DNA from: Tachypleus tridentatus
Lineage: Eukaryota > Arthropoda > Merostomata > Xiphosura > Limulidae
Length of the DNA: 64,000 nucleotides
Direction: 5' to 3'
Assembly: GCF_004210375.1 (NCBI RefSeq)
Contig: NC_134830.1
Coordinates: 167,159,874-167,223,873 of the forward strand
Shown: piece by piece, positions 22,469 to 34,202 of the stretch
How positions within the stretch are numbered: the stretch's first letter is position 1
How the letters are laid out: each line of letters starts with the position of its first letter
The notes under the pieces: generated by a model
Database searches by the model: none
What the model saw: the letters and a program-made list of their open reading frames with translations, nothing else
Told to the model about the DNA's origin: nothing
Translations under genes and position numbers: made by a program

Positions 22469-24096
22469 TTGCATTTTATATTGACGTTTGAAAGAAAATT
22501 AACAGTTTAAATATTTATTTTGCAGTTGCTCTCAAATTGTTTCTTCCAACCTGATATGTAATTCCTAGTGCACTATTCAACTTTTCAATAAATATGTACT
22601 CTGAGTAAGATACTTCAATACAGCTTGTTTTCAAAAACTAAAATAAATCACATCACTCTCTCAAATTATATTTTAATACTGCTGGTACACTAAAAAAAAT
22701 ATTTATATGAGGTGGCACAAGGAAGCTTTCCACACATTGATAAGTGTGGCTTTGTTCTATTAAATACATTTGAAACAAAAATTCACTTGAAATAGAAGAA
22801 AAAATGAAATTTCAAAAAATCCCTGAATCCTTTACATGCAGTTGGTACTTCAGTTAGAAGTACTTCCTTTGGTGTACATATCCATAAATGTTGTAGTTTG
22901 TTATTACTACAATAAAAACCATAAAACAATTCAGTATAAAGTAGTTTACGTTATAAAAATTACACTAGTGACACACACTGCAATGGGAACTCTTCAACAA
23001 AAGAGCAAATACAGGTCTTTTCATCATATAAATAACAGCAGTTGAAAGTAAGGCTTTTAAAATATGCATGTCATATTACACCCAAGGAAAAACAGTTTCT
23101 ACACTAAGTAACTTTCCAAACTAATGTGTGGAATATATAGCACTCAATGAAAAGTAGAACAGTAAATGTAATACAAACATTACTATTTCTCTTATGTGAT
23201 AACAACTCAATCTTCGTATTACTTATGTTTTTGTGGCATATCTTTTCATTAGAAATGAACTCTGTGAAACAAGTCCTGGATAATGGGTCAGTTGGATATT
23301 TAACAAAGATCACAGGTAGTGATTGTGTGTTTATACTAAAACACTCACATTAATTTCTACTTAACATAACACAGGCGTCTTCGAATTTCCTTCACTTTTA
23401 TCAATGTTTCACAACACTTCATTCCTTAAACTTAGAAGAAAATCACAAACCTGCTATCTATTCTATACAGCTATGTAACACCGATTTTAAAACCTGAACA
23501 GATCACACAGTTTCAAGTTAGTCTTAAAATTCATAGAAGTTCTTGTTATTTAAACATTAGTTATAACTTTCCAGGTACAATGGACCCCCAAGGCATTTTG
23601 TTTCAAATTAGAGATCAAAGTTTTATATAACTGTATCAAACCCCTTGACCCACAGCAGAAATCCAGAAATATTAAATAAATTAATTTCTACACTATGTCC
23701 ATTAACAAAGCACTGATTTATTATCAGCTGTTTCTTCCTTATAAATACAAAACAAGAGAATTAAAATGACTGTAAGAGCAAGACTTACAGAAGTTTGGAG
23801 ACAATTCCTAAAAATGAGGCACTGATGACAATGATTATATTCTTGAAAATCAAACATCTTGAAAACTGAGAATCATGAGGTGGAAAGCAAACTCAGTTCT
23901 AATGATGAACTCAACACATGATTAAAGCAACCAAATCATGTAGAAGATGGATGAAGCTTCAGAAAGTGCTCAACAGGATAAAACAGTGAAGACAATACAA
24001 CTGGTAACAACAGAAAAGGCTGGCAGGGAGAGACAACAGAAGCAGAGGTTAGAAACAGGTTGGTTGGAATTAAACAGTCTCACCACTGTGGCAATA

Positions 24097-24180
24097 CATG
24101 ATGGGCTCTCTGTGCTTATCAAAACCCAGTTTCTAGTGGTGCGAGTCTGCAGAGACATCTTTGTGCCACTAGGGGTGGTG
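24097..24180 (-). mobile_element. SINE family 2 fragment
   Basis: On + reading: gatgggctctctgtgct, aaaacccagtttctagt, agtctgcagagacat, gtgccactaggggtgg, the family 2 order. It explains the open frames on both strands here. Confidence 0.78.
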
Positions 24181-26486
24181 GTGGCAGAGACAGAGAAAGA
24201 AGTGAAGTTAATGGCAAGAAACTTGCACAAACTAAGGTAAAACTTATGACTTTTCTATCATTTTAAGGAAACAATATTGTATAATAAAATAGAATAGCAC
24301 AAAATAATGTTTCAAGTTAGTTAAAAAATACAACAAGGATAACAGTTTCTTTCTCCGTGTATGAAAACTAATTCAAGAAAAACCAGTAATAACTTACGGG
24401 TGAAAATAATGCCCTGGTAGATTTTCTAAAGTAATAACACATCAATAGTTTTAATCCTTAACCCTATGAGTAAATGAGATAATTTGTTAAATAATTTATG
24501 AGGACTTGTTAAGCTGTTCCTGTCATAAGTAATGAAAGTAGCCATGGCATACAGTAATATAAATGAAATCTGCACATACAAACTGCATATATGTTACTTA
24601 TACACAGGCAGGTGGATAAGTACGAATGTTAGTGCAGTAATTGCAAAATATTTGTATTATTTACCAATAAAGTTTCAGGTAATGTGTGTAGACTGTTGTT
24701 CAAGCATCTAATTTTCTTAAAAGTCAGACATTTGCAAGCATATATATACACACACATTTCTCCTACTATCTCTCAACCACTAAACGTAAAAATACTAACA
24801 AGTTCAGCATACAACTCTTTGTAGAACTCTTGGATTCTTTATAAATGACATAATCAATTACCTCTTTATGATGTGAAAGTATTTAAAGTCAAATTAACTT
24901 TATACACGATCAGAACTATACATTTGTTATATAAATTTAACTGTGAACTGAAACTTTTCTTTTAGCTAATCAAGACTAATTTTAGAGGTTAATTTGTCGC
25001 ACATAAATATGAGGGTACATAACTCATACAGTATGAGAGAATGTGTTTTTTTCAAAAAATATAATGACATTTGGATCATTTAAAAACAGCTTGTACAACA
25101 TCTAGTAAAATTCTGATAAAAACAAACAATAACTGGATAAAACATCTTGAAATGTCTAAGGCAAAGAGGTATTCTGATTTTAAAAAAAAGGAATGTATTT
25201 TTTTAGATATGATTAAGTGTTCTATAGCATTTGCTGGAAAATACACATAAAAAGTCTTACAGTATAAACAGTTAACCAAAATCTATACACTTACAAGTAT
25301 CTCTGTACAAACATCCAGATGATTATTCATCTCAAATAACTAAGAAGTCAACATATATTTATGTAGACAATTAATTTTAAGAAACTCAAGATGCAATACA
25401 AATTCATAAAATTGGTAAATAAAAGAATAGCTAGGTAATAATTCTTTAGATATAAATATTTTTTCCAACTTGATCATATTTAATAATCAGATAAGCGTGT
25501 ACTTATAAATTTATTAAACAAGAATTAATGTCACTTGTAATTGAAGTTTTAATGGAAGTATTTGAAAAAAAGAAACAAAAACAAATAAAGGCCATTATAA
25601 CTAAAAGTTCACAATACATTACTAAAAATCTATAACAAACATTTCCAAAAATCAGACAAGCTGGAATCTAATTATTTGTACAAAATATAAACTTCACCTT
25701 GATGAAAAACATACTGAATGTATCATTCTTAAGGAATAATGAACTGAAGGGTATTTCAAACATAGATCCCACACAAAGATAATCTATTCAAGTTACTATT
25801 CTGATTACACTTTTTTTTTTGTAACTAGTCATTACACAAGTAAAGATTTCCATGGTTTTCTTAAATGTTTTAATAATATAAACCACAAAGGTAAAAATAA
25901 CAGCAGTAATGCGAGTATTAATATAAAAGCCCTGAGAAAAAAAAAAATTATTTCATTTTTACTTCTTGTCAACACTTTATCAAAATATCAATTGAAAAGA
26001 TGTAAAAGTTATTTTCTTTCCAAGTTCTAGATACAACAAAAATAACTGTTCTACATTTCCAAACAAATTATGTTAATAATAACAAAAAAAATATTAAATA
26101 AAGATATGTAAAATTAACATTATTCTCACCTGAAAATGTATTCTTATAGATACTTAATAGATGTTACCTCATAAGCAACTACCGTGTTTCTCCGCTAATA
26201 AAACCTACCCATAAAATAAGACCTAGTGTGATTTTTGGGGATAGTTTTAATATAAGCCCTACCCTTAAAATAAGCCCTAGTTAAGTTGGCAGGAAGAGGA
26301 AAGAAATAAAAAAATTAATTTATTAATTAGTTTAATAGTTAGTTAATTAGTTTGTTTAAGTATTAATCAGTTAGTTTAATAGTTTAATAATAGTTTATTT
26401 TAAATGGTTAGTTTAATAGTTTTACTTTATAACTTCATTTTTTTAATATATCAAAATAAGACATCCCCCAAAAATAAGCCCTAGTG

Positions 26487-29160
26487 CAGGGGTTCTTAAC
26501 CAGGGGTGCGAAGATGATTCCCAAGGGGTGCGAGGATGCCCATGAATAATTAAAGCAAATCTATATTTTTACATAAGAGTATGCTTTATATTTCTCCTAA
26601 GAAGAAACATTTTTGCTTCAGCAGTGTTCCGAGATAAAGTTAAACCTAAACCTGATTTCCTAATGAAGTGGTAAAGTTGCATCAGATTCCAATACAGGGT
26701 AAACAAACGGGTATGTCATTTGGATAGACGAGGAAGGGACGCGTACAGGACACCTGCGCAACAGGGAGAGAGAGGGAGGTTATCGTCACGTCTCAGTCCA
26801 CACCACCCATCCATGGCACGTGAGTTATGGTCTCCCTGTTTCAATGTTGTTGTTTTTTTCTGATGCATAACAGTAGGGTGGAAGATTGGTTATGTATTAT
26901 TTCAGATTTTGCTTTCTACACATTTATTTAAATGAGCGATGGGTTGTTTACATAACATATATCATCACTGTAGCAGTGTAGCCGTTACAATATTTTCATA
27001 GAATGTATTGTCATGCCTACAAATCTACTGATTAAACCAGGTATTTCAGTCTCTCCATCACATATTTTAGAGATAATTCATAAAAAAAAAAAGAAAACAC
27101 CTACACATGAATGTGTTTCTTTTCCAGATTTGTCTGCAGTATGTCGAAGAAACGAAAGTGGAATGACGAATATGTCAAGTTTGGTTTCACCTGTACTACA
27201 GAGAAGGATGGGACACAACGTCCACAGTGTATCCTGTGCAGCACACTCTTCTCCAATGCAAACTTGAAGCCATCAAAGCTTGATGAACATTTCAAGAACA
27301 AACATGGTGGCAGGGATGCAGGAAACGACATTGTGACATTAAGGGTCAAAAGAGCTAGGTTTGATCAGGTTGGCACATTGCCGACTTATGGATTTTCGCC
27401 AACAGAGAAACCTTTACTGCGTGCTTCTTATGAAGTTGCATACCAGATTGCTAAATCAAAGAAACCCCATACAATTGGTGAGGAACTGATCAAGCCATGT
27501 GCCCTTGAAATGGCAAAGATTGTTCTCGGCAAGGAAGCTGAGAAGAAACTCCAACAAGTGTCTTTGTCAAATGATGTAATCCATAACCGAATCATCGACA
27601 TGAGTGTTGACATCCTGGAACAAGTTGTAGCTGACATCAAGGCTAGTCCAGTTAAGATTAACCTACAAGTGGATGAATCAACATATGTATCCAACTGTTG
27701 TCAGCTATTGGCAGTAGTTCGTTACGTGAAAGAGAAAAAAGTGGAAGAAAGTTTCCTTTTCTGTCAGTCCTTAAAGACAACTGCACAAGCTATAGATGTG
27801 CTTAACAAAATACAAGAATTTTTATCAAGAAACGAACTTCACCTTCACAAAATTGGTTCAATATGTACAGATGGTGCACCAGCAATGCTGGGCAATCGTT
27901 CTGGGTTTGCTGCATTAATGAGGAAAGAAGTTCCTAATCTGAAAATCACTCACTGCTTTCTTCATCTTCACTCTCTTGCAGCAAAGACATTGCCCCCAGA
28001 TCTCAAGAAAACTCTGGATATTTGTGTCAAGGTTGTAAACTTTATTCGCAGCCGAGCTTTGAATCATCGATTGTTTCAGTCACTTTGTGAGGAAATGGGT
28101 CAGGAACACACTGTTCTTTTGTACCACACTGAAGTGAGGTGGTTGTCACGTGGTCGTGTGCTGTGTGCTGTTTCGTGTGTTTGAACTGAGAGGAGAAATT
28201 CATCAGTTTCTCCGTGAAAGGGTACAAGAACTGGCTATATATTTCAAAGAACCTAGTTTTGTTCAGATGCTTGCCTATTTGGCTGATGTGTTTTTAGCTC
28301 TCAATGAACTCAATCTCTCTCTGCAAGGAAGGGGACTCAACATTGTGACTGCAAGCTTAAATTGGCTGCATTCAAAGAAAAACTTGTCTTGTGGATAAAG
28401 CGTGTGAAGATGGGGAATTTGGCAAATTTCCCTGCCTGGAAGAGACAGTCACAGAAAATTCTACCCTGCATCCAGACTTTGTTGCAAAAGTTGTTGAACA
28501 TATGCAGATGCTGCGTACTTCATTCAAGGGTTACTTCTTGTGTGGAGAGCTGCAAACCTATGACAACTGGATCCTGAATCCTTTCATGCAGAATTTGGAA
28601 GATGTCAGCGGCATCAAGGAAGATCTCATCGACCTTAGACACAATCGTGAAATCCAAATGGAGTTCACCAATAGTCAGCTGGAACACATCTGGGCTTCTC
28701 AGCTGGAAGCATACCCTGCATTAGCGAAGAAAGCTCTTGAAGTGCTGGTACCATTTGCAACTACTTACTTGTGTGAACAAGGATTTTCTTGTCTACTTCA
28801 CATCCAAACAAAATACAGAAATCGGCTGAATTCTGAACATGACATGCGAGTGGCACTCAGTACAAAGACGCCAAGATTTGATGCCATCATAGAGAAAAAA
28901 CAGCATCAACGAAGTCACTAAGTTTACTGTGCATTACAGGCTAAATAAAACATCATTAACAAAATTGAAATTAATTTTTCATTATGTACCCTGAATTTTG
29001 TCTTGAAAAAGGTATGCTGTATGTATGAAGATTAAAAAAAATTTTTGATTACATCAACTTTGTATTTTTAGCTTTTTTTATATTTAAGTTTCCAGGGGGT
29101 GCGAGAAATGATTACTGATTTGAAAGGGGTGCAAACACTGAAAAAGGTTAAGAACCACTG
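26487..29160 (+). mobile_element. hAT transposon (Charlie/ZBED-like)
   Basis: 2674 bp, bounded by terminal inverted repeats caggggttcttaacc and its partner at 29146-29160 (14 of 15 match). An 8-bp target duplication ccctagtg lies at 26479-26486 and 29161-29168. The pre-insertion site is preserved in the second MITE copy near 51490, where the octamer occurs once. Subterminal ggggtgcga motifs occur at both ends. It contains one disrupted transposase gene. Confidence 0.96.
27141..28921 (+). pseudogene. hAT transposase pseudogene, BED zinc finger type
   Basis: ATG at 27141 starts MSKKRKWNDEYVKFGF. Near the N-terminus a BED-type finger is visible: CILC then HFKNKH. The RNase H-like domain shows LQVDEST, CTDGAPAMLGNRSGF, and the CFLHLHSLA block, then TEVRWLSRGRV. 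The C-terminal dimerisation block LVPFATTYLCEQGFS and TKYRNRLN precedes the stop at 28919. The frame is broken: a 7-bp tandem duplication near 28154-28167 leads to a stop at 28182, and two further frame shifts are needed near 28360 and 28430. This resembles the animal FAM200/ZBED5/SCAND3-like hAT lineage. Inactive; the flanking repeats place it inside the transposon. Confidence 0.93.
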
Positions 29161-29429
29161 CCCTAGTGTCATATTTTGGAGTGAAAATTAATATAAGCCC
29201 TGTCTTATTTTCGGAGAAATACAGCACCATAGAATTTCTGTATATGCCACAAGCTTTGAACAGATTTTTACCCCTACAGTGTCTGCACTAACCTGTGATG
29301 CAACTGTCATAAGGTTGTAGTTCTCCACCAACAGGACAGCAATATAACCTCCATGCACAGTATTCCCTGTGAGCACTAGCACATGATCACAGGCTCATTC
29401 TTGTTAATACAAATGAAATACACTAGAAG

Positions 29430-31000
29430 TGGGAAGGAAGGATGTAAGGTGGTGCAGAAAGGGAAGTACCTGTCTAAAATACATTTTTAGGTAAAGAAAA
29501 CGTTGACATCAGAAACACTGCTTAACTATTTGCAACACTAATAACTAGAATACCACACTGAAGATGTTGGAGGGGTCACTGCTGGTTAATTACAAGATGA
29601 GCTCTTTTATAAAATAGTGACAGAAAAAGAAACCTATATGTTGTTGTTGATTTGACCATTAGAATACAGTGTTGCTAAAGGTCTATATCTAATGACACAT
29701 GAAGGAAGGAAGGAGCTCCCATCTGCATACCAAGGCAAACTGAAGCACCATCTAGCTGGACACATCCACTGGAAACAGCTTTGAAAATACATTAATGGGG
29801 TGTCCTGTACTACACTTCCCGATATTAACTTAGCCTTACATCTCAAGTGAGGGGTAGACCCTACCAGGAGATGAAGAAAGCATCAATCACACAGAAAACT
29901 CTCCATATTATCAATTTATCTAGTGATTTGAGGATTGGAAAAAATGGAAGGGATACACATAGGAAAATACATCAGACAGAATTTATGGACCATTGTCATC
30001 ACATGGAATTGAGTCCCCACTAAGAAACAGTTCAACAGATTACTAGAACTAAAGACAGCAAATTTGAGCCAGGTATAAAGGAAGACTAATGTCTGGTGTA
30101 TTCGTTTTTAAGAACCATTACCCCAAACCACAAAGGAAGGCATCAATGTAAAGATGCAAATCAGATGGAGGAGGACAGAATTCCTTGGGTCATGTTTTAA
30201 ATGACCAAGCAGTCTGGAAGAGGAGGAAGTAAAGATGAAAGGAAAAGCACAAGTGCAGATAAGAGATTGCAGGACATGTACCACAGAGCTATCAGAGTCC
30301 ATTGTAAAGGATGCATATTTAAAAAGAAACTGGACACATCAAAAGCAAGAGAACCTCTTTCATAGAAATAGAAGGAGACTGAAGAGCCTTCTACTAAGCA
30401 AAGATTTCCATGGCATAAAGAAGCAAGGAAAATGAGCAAACTCTCACCATATAAGAATCAAGAAATCTCCCAGAAAAAAGGCAAAGATGCAGATGACAAC
30501 TGAGAAAATGGAGAGAGAGAGAGAGAGAAGAGGAAGAAATAGAAGCAAAATGGGCAAACAAAAACATATGTCCTGACCACATCTATAAGGAACACAATGA
30601 AGAGCCACATTAAAGAGGTGACATGTAGAAATAAGAGTAAATTAGGTGAAGATGAGCAGAATGCAGGAGAAAAACAAAGAGCACTACAATCATAGAGAAA
30701 GGACCCAAGAATTATAAAAGGCCATACTCAAAAGAGTCATAAATACAAGAAGACTGATTTCTGTAAAGCAGGGACAAGAGGTCCCACAAGGTAAAGTAAC
30801 CAAAGTGTCAAGATGGCATATACACAAACAAAAATCACACATGTTATAAACAGAGGAAACAGAAAAGGATAAGACTAAAATCATTCACAGACAAGACAAG
30901 CTACACAGAAAGCAACTGGACAAAATTATGACGGACTTGAACTGGGCAGAAAGGTGCCAATTACCTGATAAATGATATTGATAACATAATCTTTGAAAAA
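29430..31000 (-). repeat. Unclassified large repeat, family X, reverse copy
   Basis: Core at about 29450-29515 followed by ctagaataccacactgaag and ggagggg at 29546-29586, colinear with 45385-45490 and 50150-50290. The remainder to about 31000 is strongly purine-rich on + and has no recognisable protein. Borders uncertain. Confidence 0.5.
30511..30528. repeat. (GA)9 microsatellite
   Basis: Nine perfect GA units within purine-rich sequence. Confidence 0.95.
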
Positions 31001-34000
31001 CATCAGCAGTAAATATGTTACCATACAATGTTCATCACAGTTCTAACATCATGACAATGTAATCTTTCCATGATTCTTATAGTACTTCACCACAGTCTAA
31101 CATTCAAAACCTGTCTACATGAGCTAATAGAATAACTAATAAACATCAGCTACATGAACAGATAAGATGCATACATTTACCACCAATTCAGTTGTAGAAA
31201 ATGCCTGAAGAAGTATGTCTGGGCATCAGGACAATTTGTTTTTTTCATCCATTGACTGTTTTAAGTACCACAAAGAAAATTGGCAGCTAGAAAATATGAA
31301 ATGGCAACCAAGTATATGGAATGTATGTGTAACTAGACAAAAGTAATGCAGCACAAAGAGGTTTTATCACCATCCTATTAGTAGAGGGCTAAAACATTAT
31401 GTCATAAATTTGCACAATACATGTAAACACAAATAGGGATGCAAGTTTGTTTAGAACTTGTAAAATGCCCAAGAAATTCCACAATAGTTGTGCATGAGAT
31501 AATAGCTCTTAGTACGGCAGAGAAACAAGCAGCATTTTTGGATTATCTACATTTTGCAACATCCAGTATTACATATTAGAATTTACTTGGCAATATAAAG
31601 GAAAAGCCTCTGTAATATAGTCATTTTCCAAATTGTGCATACTGTAAATGAACAGATTTAAATTTTACATGATTCAGGTTACAAGAGCTTCTTCTACCTG
31701 GGTTCTACCATGTTCAAACCTAACATATAATGTGTTCCAAAATTTAAAAAATCTCAAAAACAAAGCATTTTCCACAAAATTACAAGTTGTTTAAGTGCAC
31801 TTGTTTAAACTGAAAAATTGTGTGTCCTTTAATTAACAGTTTTCCACTGCTTGAATAAAAATATTATCCCTAATTAAATAACTGAATTTTTATGTTTCAG
31901 AATCCAATAAATATAAATACTGTTCCTTATTTCCAATCTTGTTTAAATTTATTACCAATCACTTTATAATGTAATAGCTAACTTTTAACTACACAACTAA
32001 TAGGTCAAACATACTGTAATTTAACTTTTGTTGCTCTGCACTAACTAATAAAAAAATATATATATAAATAAACAATATTTCTAGAGTTTTATACAAATTT
32101 AAAATATTCATCAATAAAATAAACAGGAGTAAAAACAAGTTGTACTTCCAAATGTCAAATAATATACTGAATTGTACATTGATTACAGTGACTTACTGAC
32201 AAAGCTTCTTCATTGGAATACTTTTATAACCTTATTACTTTGGTCAGTTACATAATTTGATACTTTAACAGCTTGCTGAAATGCATTTCAATTCATAATT
32301 ACTAGTAATGACTACATACAATACAGTCATTTATTTGAAGTAAACTCTAACCTTGTGAATTCATTTGTGGAATGATGCTTTAACCAACACATTTACTGAA
32401 CAAACTTGAAACTACATACATATATATATATATATATATTATTATAACTCCAAACCCTACTTTTTGCATAAAAAATACACACTAAAAACTACTTAATCAG
32501 AAACTCAGAACACACACTAAGTAAGGAATGTTCTGAAAATTACAAAATGAAACATCATGTTATTTTCCACACTGAGACAATAGTTTCATCCAACATTTTT
32601 AAATGAGAGGAAATATCTCTACTAAAGTCTCACTTTTAATACATTCTAGTGAGATTACCACAAAATAATAATTATTTTGGTTTACGAAAGATAATATGCA
32701 AGTACAAAAACATTTAAATGTTCTGGTTGAAAAGTAAACCACATTACTTTTATCACTATTTCATTTGATCCACAAAACATTTTCAGCTTAACCTGAAAGA
32801 TAAGAATATTTTCTATTAAAGCACACTTTTATTCTGTACATTAAATGTATAAAATATTTTCTTAGGGTTTAAGTAAATATACAATTGGTTGATTATCTCC
32901 ACAAAATGTTAGTATATCAGTAAGTATTAAGTATTTAAACCACTGGCAACTGAGAATTAACTTACATTAGACATCTGCATTAACATCTTTATCTCCCTTA
33001 ATAATACAGATTAAGCTTTATTCATTTAATATTTCATGTAAACTTTACCATTAAACATTTTTATTGAACTCCATGAAAAACAAAAAACAGAATTTATATA
33101 AAAAACATAAACGGTTACTTTCATAATTTAAGAAATATTTCTTGCACCTATAATTAAACTGTTATTCACAGCTACTTTAAAATTTGAGGATTAAAAGAAG
33201 GCATGCACCTCTGCATGTGTGAGAAAGATGATGGGGGGGGGGTCAACATTTTTTAATCATTTGAAATTTATTTTAAAACTTTCCTGGTAAACAGGTTGCA
33301 TTTTAACATTGAGCTTTTGCCATATTTGTAATAATAAATCAATTCACAGGAACTGGAATCTTAAAACAATTACATTAATGTTCAAAATATTTTATGTATT
33401 TTAATACATTTATATAACAAATCACATTTAAGTAAAATCACAATAGTGTGTGTCTTCTTCAAGACGTTAGTGGATATCCAATCCACATTTCTTCCAGAAG
33501 TCAAGATTTTCCAGACCTGAATGTTAGTGCAAACTGCACAGCAGCATTTCAATTTATTCTCATTACCTTACCTAACAAGTTCAATTTTAGTCTCATCTGG
33601 TTATGAGGAGTGATAAAGCTTTAGAACACACACTTCCTTCAGAGTAAAGAATTACAGAAAAAGACCTTCAAAGAATGAAACTTAATGACCCACAATCAAA
33701 TGTTGAAGTTTCAGTTACAAAATAATGATTGTTTTAAACTATTACCAATAATATCAACAGACACAAGAATAGAGAGAATGACAAATGTAGAAATGTACAA
33801 ATAACCAACATGGATAAATAACATGGTTCTAAGGAGAAAATCAAAGGGGGAACTCCACATATTTTACTCACTTTTCTTCAAGGTCTTGGAATATTTTTTT
33901 AATTTTTCTTGACCTTTCCCTAATGACTAAATCCCTGTGGTTAGAAAACTAACTGTATTTTGATGTCATGAGATAAAAATTGCTTTTTGTGAGTTTTGTT

Positions 34001-34052
34001 CAAATATACACAACCTCTAAAAATAACTTTGTATACTTACTATTATTCAATG
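31001..34052. other. Intergenic and SMS 3' UTR region
   Basis: No coding sequence recognised. (TA)n at 32421-32439 and a run of ten G at 33233-33242. The part next to 34053 should be 3' UTR of the minus-strand gene; several minus-strand aataaa motifs exist, so the end is undetermined. Confidence 0.45.
32421..32439. repeat. (TA)n microsatellite
   Basis: Uninterrupted TA dinucleotides. Confidence 0.9.
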
Positions 34053-34202
34053 CTAAGAAACATGAGGAGACCTGAAACATCTCCGGGGCCAAGGCAGAGG
34101 CCATTCGTACTGACAGGGTAACACACCATTCACATTCCGCTCAAAGTACAGGAATGCTGGAAACCACCAGAGTTTTGACAAATAGTTTGTGTGCTCTTCA
34201 TT
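34053..34202 (-). CDS. SGMS-like: SMS exon 5 (C-terminus)
   Basis: 150 nt including TAG (rc of 34053-34055), acceptor cccaaacag. It encodes LSKLWWFPAFLYFERNV and PLPWPRRCF, matching the conserved end of sphingomyelin synthases. Confidence 0.94.
   Translation of the reverse strand, partial: NEEHTNYLSKLWWFPAFLYFERNVNGVLPCQYEWPLPWPRRCFRSPHVS

Larger units (their letters stand above)
20576..26180. other. Intergenic or distal 3' UTR region
   Basis: No gene recognised. Holds two family 2 SINEs (21186, 24097) and one family 1 SINE (22213). The ORFs at 23947-24240 overlap a SINE and are not genes. Confidence 0.5.
26181..29224 (+). mobile_element. MITE copy 1 (about 360 bp), split by a hAT insertion
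   Basis: Left part 26181-26486 and right part 29161-29224. The ends resemble each other in inverted orientation: accgtgtttctccg at the left, cggagaaat at the right. Intact reverse copy at 51429-51750. The body holds repeated ataagccctag-type motifs. Flanking TA is compatible with a Tc1/mariner-type target. No coding capacity. Confidence 0.85.

Noticed and set aside
23947-24240. Paired open frames on both strands
   Set aside because: The stretch contains a family 2 SINE fragment (24097-24180); the translations resemble nothing known.
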